Source: Arachis hypogaea
Taxonomy: Eukaryota > Streptophyta > Magnoliopsida > Fabales > Fabaceae
Length of the DNA: 64,000 nt
Reading direction: 5' to 3'
Assembly: GCF_003086295.3 (NCBI RefSeq)
Contig: NC_092045.1
Span: 95,370,693 to 95,434,692, forward strand
Below the pieces are notes generated by a model. It ran no database searches and was not told the DNA's origin. It was given only the letters and a program-made list of their open reading frames with translations. Of the stretch, positions 60,045 to 64,000 are shown one piece after another. The position numbers and the translations under genes are program-made. The first letter of the stretch is position 1, and each line of letters opens with the position of its first letter.

Positions 60045-60830
60045 GTGACCCCGGATAGTAGGCAGTGGCGTTGTCCACTTGCTCCGGGTATGATACGGAA
60101 AAGGATGTTTATGATAAATGAGTTTAATTAGGAAGTTTTGAATGAATGTATTTGTGATACCTGGGTAGTAGTAAGGGTGGTGGTTCATCCCGCTTGCTCC
60201 AGGTTAATGTTTGAGATTTGATAACAATGATGATTGCTTCTAAACTGAACGAATGTATGTTTTGAGATCCTGGGTAGTAGTAAGGGTTGTGATTCGTCCC
60301 ACTTATTCCAGGTCAGAGATTGTGACGCCTGGGTAGTAGCGGCAGTAGTGGTGAATCCACTCGCTCCAGGTTGAGCTTTTAAACACCCGCCTGGGTAGTA
60401 GCCACAGTAGTGGTTATTCCACTGGCTCTAGGTTAAGCGGGTAGTAGCAAGGGGGTTGTAGCTCAAACCTACTTGCTTTACAAGGGGTGTTTCTGTCCAA
60501 TGGTTAGCTACCAGGACATGTCGGGTTAGCTATATAACCGATATATGATATCATCAGCCATAGGGCAGGCATACATCATTTGCATATGTTTGAATTGTTT
60601 GGGTTTGCCTATTTGTTTTGGATTTCTACATCATATATGCTATGTTACCTGATTATGTGCTACTTGTTCTACTTGTATCTTATTTGTGTATTACTTACCT
60701 GTATTGCTTGTGTTTGTACAATTGAGAGGCCCCTCATGCTAGTGTCGGTGGATGTTGAGAGCTGTTCTTGACGAGATAATTTGAGCTCCCTGGGTAGACG
60801 CAGTGATGTGGTTTCACTAGCTCCAAGTGA
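60045..60830 (+). repeat. Hairpin array, 3' LTR
   Basis: Units near 60049, 60160, 60268, 60325, 60390 and 60787. Unit 1 reads ACCCCGGATAGTAGGC then CTCCGGGTATG, so the outer stem is CCCGG/CCGGG instead of CCTGG/CCAGG, a paired change. Unit 5 (CGCCTGGGTAGTAGCCACAG then AGTGGTTATTCCACT) is complete here; unit 6 has AGTGATGTGGTTTCACT as its inner stem. Confidence 0.8.
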
Positions 60831-61674
60831 GAGTATGATGTATTGATACAGAATTGCTGAGGTAGAACAACTGGTGATGGTTTTGCTTATGATTATGAGT
60901 CTGATTTGTGGAAGAGTCAGCGAGTTGGAAAACATGTGAAATATGAATTAGATTTAGCACTCCCTTATTACAATTGCCTATTCATGGATTAGCGAGAACC
61001 TATGATGGATAATTGGTGAAGAAGTTTAGGATGCTTAGTGAGTTTTTATTGCAGTGCATTGTATTTATTTGACACTTTTACCGTACTGGGAACCCATGAG
61101 CCCGGGGTTCTCATTCCGTATATATCTCTTGTTTTTTCAAATACAGATCCAAATGCTCAGAAGTGAGTTGTAGGTCGTCTGAGAGACGGCGAAGATCCTT
61201 ATTTTCTCTACTTTGTGTTTTGCTTAGAATCTCTCCACCTTTGTTTTGAAAAGATTATATTATGTATTGAACTCTTTTGAACTTGCCTATAAAGGCTCTC
61301 ATGTCTCCTTTGGGAGAGATTAGGATATACTGTTGTCAACTACTTTCATACTGTACCCTAGCCGGCCTAAACTTCGCGGGTCACGACTAGTGGCTATTTA
61401 CTTAGGTTATATATATATCTATCTGTTATCTATCTCTTAATCTCCTTTATGCCTTGTCTGTATATCGCTTTCGGCTTCACGGTTTATCTTTTTGTTGTCA
61501 AAACGTGAGTGATACGTCTTCGCGATTTTATTTATACTCTTTTCAGGCTTCTCGATTAATACTACTTCCAAAATTACCTATATTTATATATTAAAAATCC
61601 ACCTGAGAATCGTACCACCGTAGTATCATTGACTTATGGCTCGAGCATAAAGATTTGAATATTAGGGTGTTACA

Positions 61675-62071
61675 AATAATAATATCATAATTTTCAAAAA
61701 TTAAAAATTATTTAAAATAATTTCTAGTATTATTAATAATTTAGAAGTTAAATTATTATTATTCTGGAATTTAGTAAACTGGATTTAGTAATATCAATTG
61801 TTTTTTGGTATTTTCAATAATTAATGATAGTTGTTAGGTATTTAATTAATATATTTTGTGTAGTTAAATGTGAAAATTTTTAATAATGATAGTTAATTAA
61901 TTGGTAGGTTAGTTGTCTTTATGCATACATGCTAGTTACTAAATTAGCTAATTAATAGTAAATTTAGCATTAGTTTAATAAATTAGTTACTATTATTAGA
62001 AAATTATTAACTTTTAGTAGTAAATTAATAATTAATAATGATTTGACTAATAGTTTGTTATGTTTTTGTAG
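61675..62071. other. Intron 1 of the PMD gene, right part
   Basis: AT-rich, with repeated TTAGTTATTAT- and AATTAATAG-like phrases. It ends in a pyrimidine tract and TTTTTGTAG, the acceptor of exon 2. Confidence 0.6.
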
Positions 62072-64000
62072 AGTTCACAAAATTTGATATGTAACCAGCT
62101 ACTGCCTCCGGATCGGTACAATCATAGTGTGGAGGAGCATTTACAGTTTACTAATTTTTATCGTGTTTTCCAGATTGGAATAGTTCAATATCAGAAAGCA
62201 CGGGTAAATGCTGTAGTCGAGAGGTGGCACTCAGACACACACATTTCACCTTCCGGTTGGTGAGTGTTTTATGACACTAGAAGATGTGGCTGTTATTCTT
62301 GGTCTTCTGATAAACGGTCTTCCAGTGACAGGAGTGACTATTAGTAGTTTTAAAGGCTTAAAGGCTGAGTGTTTGCACCAATTTGAGGTTGCACTGAGAA
62401 AGTCAGACTGTAGAGGAAGCTTCATAAAATTGACGTGGATTCGGGATTTAAAAGAATGTTTACAGTTGATTGGCAAAAATAGTATTCAGAGGTACGTAAA
62501 GTGCCATATTATGTCGTTATTTGGTACGATCCTGTTTGGAGATAAGTCTGGGGCATCTGTGCACTGGAAGTTTCTGCCTTTGCTTCGTGATTTTAGCAGT
62601 ATCGGACAGTATAATTGGGGATCGGCATGCGTAGCACACTTGTACAGGGCATTATGCAGGGCATCTCGTATTGACTACACGGAAATCGATGGTCCACTAA
62701 CACTTTTGCTAGCTTGGGCTTGGATTCGTCTACCATATCTTGCGCTAATTCCTAGGGAACGTCGTAGTTTTTCGCTTGCTAACAGGTAACATTATCGACT
62801 TACATCGTGTCTTCATATTTAGAATCCAATTTTGTTAATGAAATAAACCATATTAGGTGGCGTAACTGGGAGCGTAGAGACCGACGCTATAGATATCTTA
62901 GTCTTGCTCACTTTAAGAAGTTATTAGATGATCTTCAGGAAGGCCAGGTGTGTTTTCAGTAAAGAAGTATTTGTTTCGGGTTTAGTCTTATTATTTTTCA
63001 GATTGTAATCATATGTTTCTTTTATTGTGTGCAGTTTGTGTGAATTGCCTATGGTGTTGATCGTATTGAGCCAAACATGATTTCTGCAGACATCTACATG
63101 CACTCAATTGTGTGGAGCACTACGGTGCCATTTGTATCATTTGAATGCATTGAATGGCATGCAACCGATAGATTTAGGCGATAGTTTGGTTTCATTCAGG
63201 GAGTTCCTCATCAGGAACGGAGTCTAAACAAGGCACACGAGAAAGTCTTGACTGGTCCTAAGAATCTTGACTGGGCCACAGCCACGACTCATTCATTTTG
63301 GGTGATGCAGTGGACAAATAGGTATAATCACGTTCTTACTAAGCTTCCCATGCCTCCATAACATCCCTTAGAGATTTACATGTACTGGTACCGTACAAAA
63401 TATGGCAACCACTTGAACTTGTCGGATCTTATGGTGCAAGAGAATGATGAGGGCAACCAGTTAGGGATGATGACAATCAAGAGTAGGAGCCACAGTCACT
63501 GCCACCTCCACCTCCACCTCCACAAGAACAACCACAGTCCTCGGTTCCATATGTACCTCAAACACAGTTTACCCCGTCATACCCATTACATCAGCAGTAT
63601 TTGAGTACTCCACAATTTGACGTAGGAGACGGAGCTTCATTTAGCCAGTTACTTGGGTTCATGGCTGTAAATCCAAGCCAATCACAATCTAGCCATCAGC
63701 CTGATACAATGACGAGTAGGTATTCCTTGGACACTAGGCATCTATGCCGCATTTCCTCAGGTACTTCTAGAGGGTTAGTATTTGGAGACTGTAGTAGGAG
63801 TGATTGTGGTCGAGGAATTCTCAATAGCCAAAACCCATGACATATTTCAATGGGTCTAATTGAAGAAAATGCTAAGGTAATTGAGCAAAAGACTGATGAC
63901 TATCTAGTAGATGTACTAGATGATGAGGATGACGAGGAGGATGAAAATGAGGATGTGGATGAGGATGAAGAATCCCACAATGATGAGTCTGATCATGCAG

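Larger units (their letters stand above)
50070..61674 (+). mobile_element. Giant-LTR gag-only Ty3/gypsy-type element, 11.6 kb
   Basis: Flanked by AATAA (50065-50069 and 61675-61679). It has two LTRs of 4429 and 4420 bp (TGTAATACCC to GTTACA), an initiator-Met primer site at 54502-54513 (TGGTATCAGAGC), a gag pseudogene, 1.5 kb of internal sequence without a pol frame, and a 3' tract (GTTAGGGGGTAGAA) before the 3' LTR. The first 390 bp of the LTRs differ at about 19 sites (5%), suggesting some 2 My of age. Size and structure resemble the non-autonomous partners (for example Feral) of the Arachis FIDEL family, named from memory only. Confidence 0.93.
57255..61674 (+). repeat. Giant 3' LTR, 4420 bp
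   Basis: Colinear with the 5' LTR. It differs by about 5% substitution in the first 390 bp, a short TA tract instead of the long one, and one extra hairpin unit at 60390-60435. The ACGCGT block is at 59330-59640 and the hairpin array at 60045-60830. Confidence 0.93.
49317..64000 (+). pseudogene. Plant mobile domain (PMD/MAIN-like) gene, broken, runs off the window
   Basis: Exon 1 is 49317-49394 (MPKKQKCKDIDRHELHIINY and a few more residues, donor TATGTAAGT). Intron 1 (49395-62071) contains the giant LTR element. Exon 2 (62072-62785) has the PMD: MTLEDVAVILGLLINGLPVT, FGDKSGASVHWKFLPLL, GSACVAHLYRALCRASR and LLLAWAWIRLPYL. Exon 3 is 62857-62947 and exon 4 starts at 63035. There is a frameshift in an AC run near 62235. 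In-frame stops occur at 63041-63043, 63182-63184 and 63359-63361, a frameshift near 63470, and a stop at 63838. The acidic tail (DDEDDEEDENEDVDEDEE) reaches the window end. Databases call such proteins 'phosphatase 7 long form homolog', but no phosphatase motif is present. The PMD is widespread in MULE-linked and gypsy-linked genes. Exon 1 is inferred. Confidence 0.8.

Noticed and set aside
62271..62789. Serine/threonine phosphatase gene ('phosphatase 7 long form')
   Set aside because: The frame carries only the plant mobile domain. No metallophosphatase motif (GDxHG, GDxxDRG, GNHE) is present; the database name is inherited.

Overview
This is a nuclear segment of a legume, most probably peanut or a wild relative (Arachis). 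The evidence is the intron-containing plant genes, the very AT-rich intergenic DNA, and repeat families I associate with Arachis: FAR1-type and ULP1-type MULEs, the plant-mobile-domain 'phosphatase 7 long form' family, ACGCGT-rich LTRs, and MITEs of the 'TCCCTAACGTTTGGGG' type. The genus is an inference from memory of these families, not from a search.

Four host genes look intact, all in the first 34.4 kb: an early nodulin-like phytocyanin (2866-3515, +, 2 exons), a C1D/Lrp1 exosome cofactor (6614-5351, -, 5 exons), the chloroplast PPR protein PGR3 (24884-28225, +, one coding exon) and a PP2C-type protein phosphatase (33223-29887, -, 10 coding exons). I rebuilt every splice site by eye and all reading frames close. 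From memory, Arabidopsis keeps the same neighbours: ENODL15-PGR3-PP2C60 at At4g31840-31860, ENODL14-PP2C21 at At2g25060-25070, and C1D-ENODL13 at At5g25080-25090. The four genes therefore look like an old collinear block. Between C1D and PGR3 this block has been opened by about 18 kb of repeats.

The rest is layered mobile DNA. From 1.9 to 16.8 kb there are a PIF/Harbinger-like MITE, three copies of one MITE family, several fold-back elements (one with a tandemly repeated arm), two related LTR-like remnants, a LINE relic and a 136-bp MULE-type MITE with a 9-bp duplication. At 16.9-24.5 kb a hAT-like non-autonomous element holds a young Ty1/copia element (17858-24124; LTRs of 595 bp with 3 differences; target duplication GATTA; three nonsense codons in pol). 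At 36.3-39.1 kb a MULE with a 10-bp target duplication carries a 1.5-kb solo LTR inside its right terminal repeat. Next come a 5'-truncated LINE (40.5-42.1 kb), a ULP1-like protease relic (42.7-43.4 kb, +) facing a FAR1-like MULE transposase relic (47.3-45.1 kb, -), and a decayed plant-mobile-domain gene (49317 to beyond the window end). Intron 1 of that last gene has been entered by an 11.6-kb Ty3/gypsy-type element (50070-61674; target duplication AATAA).

That gypsy element is the most unusual object. Its LTRs are about 4.4 kb each, but its internal region is only 2.76 kb and holds a broken gag and no recognisable pol. Each LTR carries an array of about six related but diverged hairpin units whose stems are kept by paired substitutions, plus a CG-rich block of ACGCGT palindromes. 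A similar ACGCGT block occurs in the unrelated solo LTR at 37.5-39.0 kb. The copia element has its own pair of covarying hairpins just before the polypurine tract.
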